A stretch of DNA of 22,877 nt from an uncultured Clostridia bacterium (GTDB lineage Bacteria > Bacillota > Clostridia > TANB77 > CAG-508): assembly GCA_947630155.1 (NCBI GenBank), contig CANRGM010000008.1, positions 1 through 22,877 of the forward strand, in the 5' to 3' direction. Positions 22,209 through 22,877 of the stretch are shown piece by piece; the stretch's first letter is position 1, and every line of letters begins with the position of its first letter. The notes below the pieces were generated by a model, which did no database searches, was not told the DNA's origin, and saw nothing but the letters and a program-made list of their open reading frames with translations. The position numbers and the translations under genes were made by a program.

Positions 22209-22643
22209 ATGGAAAATCAAAATTTAAATATTTTAGATGAAGTAAACAAGGGTGCAACTATGGGAATGGATGCAATTTCGTATGTTTCTGAAAAAGTAAA
22301 AGATGGTGATTTCAAACAAGTGTTAAATGTAGAATACAATAAATATCAAAAAATTTCAGATAGAGTGAATGAATTATATTCAAATTATAGTTCTAAACAG
22401 CCACATGAGACCAATGCAATGAATAAAATGATGACATGGTATGGTATACAAATGAAAACTATGACAGATGACACAACATCAAAACTTTCTGAATTATTAA
22501 TGCAAGGTACAAATATGGGGATAATTGAAGGTAGACGTTTAATAAATCAAAATAACAATATTGCTCCTGATGTTGAAAGTATCTTAAATGATTTTGTTAC
22601 AATGCAAGAAGATAGTGTAGAAACTTTAAAGAAATATTTATAA
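22209..22643 (+). CDS. Small all-helical protein, unknown function
   Basis: The protein is 144 residues with no signal peptide or membrane span. It looks entirely helical, with three to four amphipathic helices (about 4-30, 34-55, 63-100, 118-143) that could form a ferritin-like or simple four-helix bundle. No complete di-iron motif is evident. Stretches such as NKMMTWYGIQMKTMTDDTTSKL and MQGTNMGIIEGRRLIN suggest a conserved clostridial family, but I cannot name it. The start is the ATG at 22209, with ATGGAGG eight bases upstream; an in-frame ATG 14 codons earlier lacks a ribosome binding site. It is divergent from tyrS and monocistronic. Confidence 0.82.
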   Translation: MENQNLNILDEVNKGATMGMDAISYVSEKVKDGDFKQVLNVEYNKYQKISDRVNELYSNYSSKQPHETNAMNKMMTWYGIQMKTMTDDTTSKLSELLMQGTNMGIIEGRRLINQNNNIAPDVESILNDFVTMQEDSVETLKKYL

Positions 22644-22666
22644 TACATCAAATTTTATATAGGTAT

Positions 22667-22726
22667 AAAGAAATATGAATATGAATTCAGATTAGTAATC
22701 TAAAAATTCATATTCATATTTCTTTT
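22667..22726. terminator. Long bidirectional terminator hairpin
   Basis: A 21-base perfect inverted repeat (22667-22687 with 22705-22725) encloses a small inner hairpin (AGATT/AATCT). Both outer edges carry TTTCTTT-like U-rich ends, so it can serve the gene ending at 22643 and the opposing gene ending at 22758. Confidence 0.8.
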
Positions 22727-22757
22727 ATTTTATATACAAAACTGGAATTTACTGATT

Positions 22758-22877
22758 TTATATTAGCTCAAAACTTATGCTACCTCCACCATTACATGCT
22801 TCAATATTAGCAATAGCTCCATTAATAATTGTCAAACATGGGCCTTTATGTGATATATCAGTATCATAAATTATAGG
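22758..22877 (-). CDS. C-terminal end of a probable S66-family peptidase (partial)
   Basis: The last 39 codons of a minus-strand gene run in from the right edge and stop at a TAA (22760-22758). The fragment reads P-I-I-Y-D-T-D-I-S-H-K-G-P and continues with CLTIINGAIANIEA, then GGGSISFELI. This resembles the C-terminus of LD-carboxypeptidase/MccF-like S66 peptidases, where a D-I-G-H segment carries the catalytic His and is followed by a hydrophobic strand, a small G-A turn and a final strand. The His is kept and the usual Gly is Ser. The rest of the protein, including the catalytic Ser and Glu, is outside the window, so the assignment is tentative. Confidence 0.55.
   Translation of the reverse strand, partial: PIIYDTDISHKGPCLTIINGAIANIEACNGGGSISFELI

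Overview
This is a very AT-rich window with strong AGGAGG-type ribosome binding sites. Gene content is typical of Firmicutes: IreB, RuvX and a DUF1292 protein in a row, miaB-mutS, a zinc-type L31, and a tyrosine T-box leader ahead of tyrS. Together these point to a low-GC clostridium-like organism, possibly an uncultured gut or host-associated Clostridia. I cannot name the species. Almost every gene lies on the minus strand; only two small genes, near the two ends, are on plus.

Layout from left to right. (1) Positions 1-1051: the first codons of a minus-strand gene, divergent from a plus-strand zinc-ribbon membrane protein with its own promoter and terminator. (2) 1075-5225: a miaB-mutS operon (tRNA modification, mismatch repair). 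(3) 5236-5829: rpmE and a newly called 57-residue membrane or lipoprotein-like small protein, each with its own promoter. (4) 5840-12195: a three-gene operon with two halves of a heterodimeric ABC exporter followed by recG. recG is split by an apparent one-base insertion. (5) 12305-18564: a six-gene run comprising a small two-helix secreted or membrane protein, a very unusual 1141-residue protein, a membrane GAF/degenerate-GGDEF protein, then ireB, ruvX and a DUF1292 gene. (6) 18686-22136: tyrS and a cytoplasmic GH13 alpha-glucan hydrolase, apparently one transcript behind a tyrosine T-box leader. (7) 22149-22877: a small helical plus-strand protein, a long bidirectional hairpin, and the last 39 codons of a minus-strand gene resembling S66 peptidases (LD-carboxypeptidase/MccF).

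The candidate for something undescribed is the trio at 13485-18477. Its central protein has a TadZ/CpaE-like outline (N-terminal receiver-like domain, C-terminal MinD/ParA-like fold with both P-loop lysines missing). Inserted in the middle are five exact-length 19-residue Lys/Glu/Ala repeats, two AT-hook-like motifs and 18 acidic repeats built on the core D-I-L-G-L-D. It is sandwiched between a VirB2-like small membrane protein and a membrane-anchored degenerate diguanylate-cyclase-like protein. This suggests a membrane- or pole-organising scaffold; the function is inference.

All coordinates, motifs, promoters and hairpins were read by eye. Family names rest on motif recognition, not on database searches.
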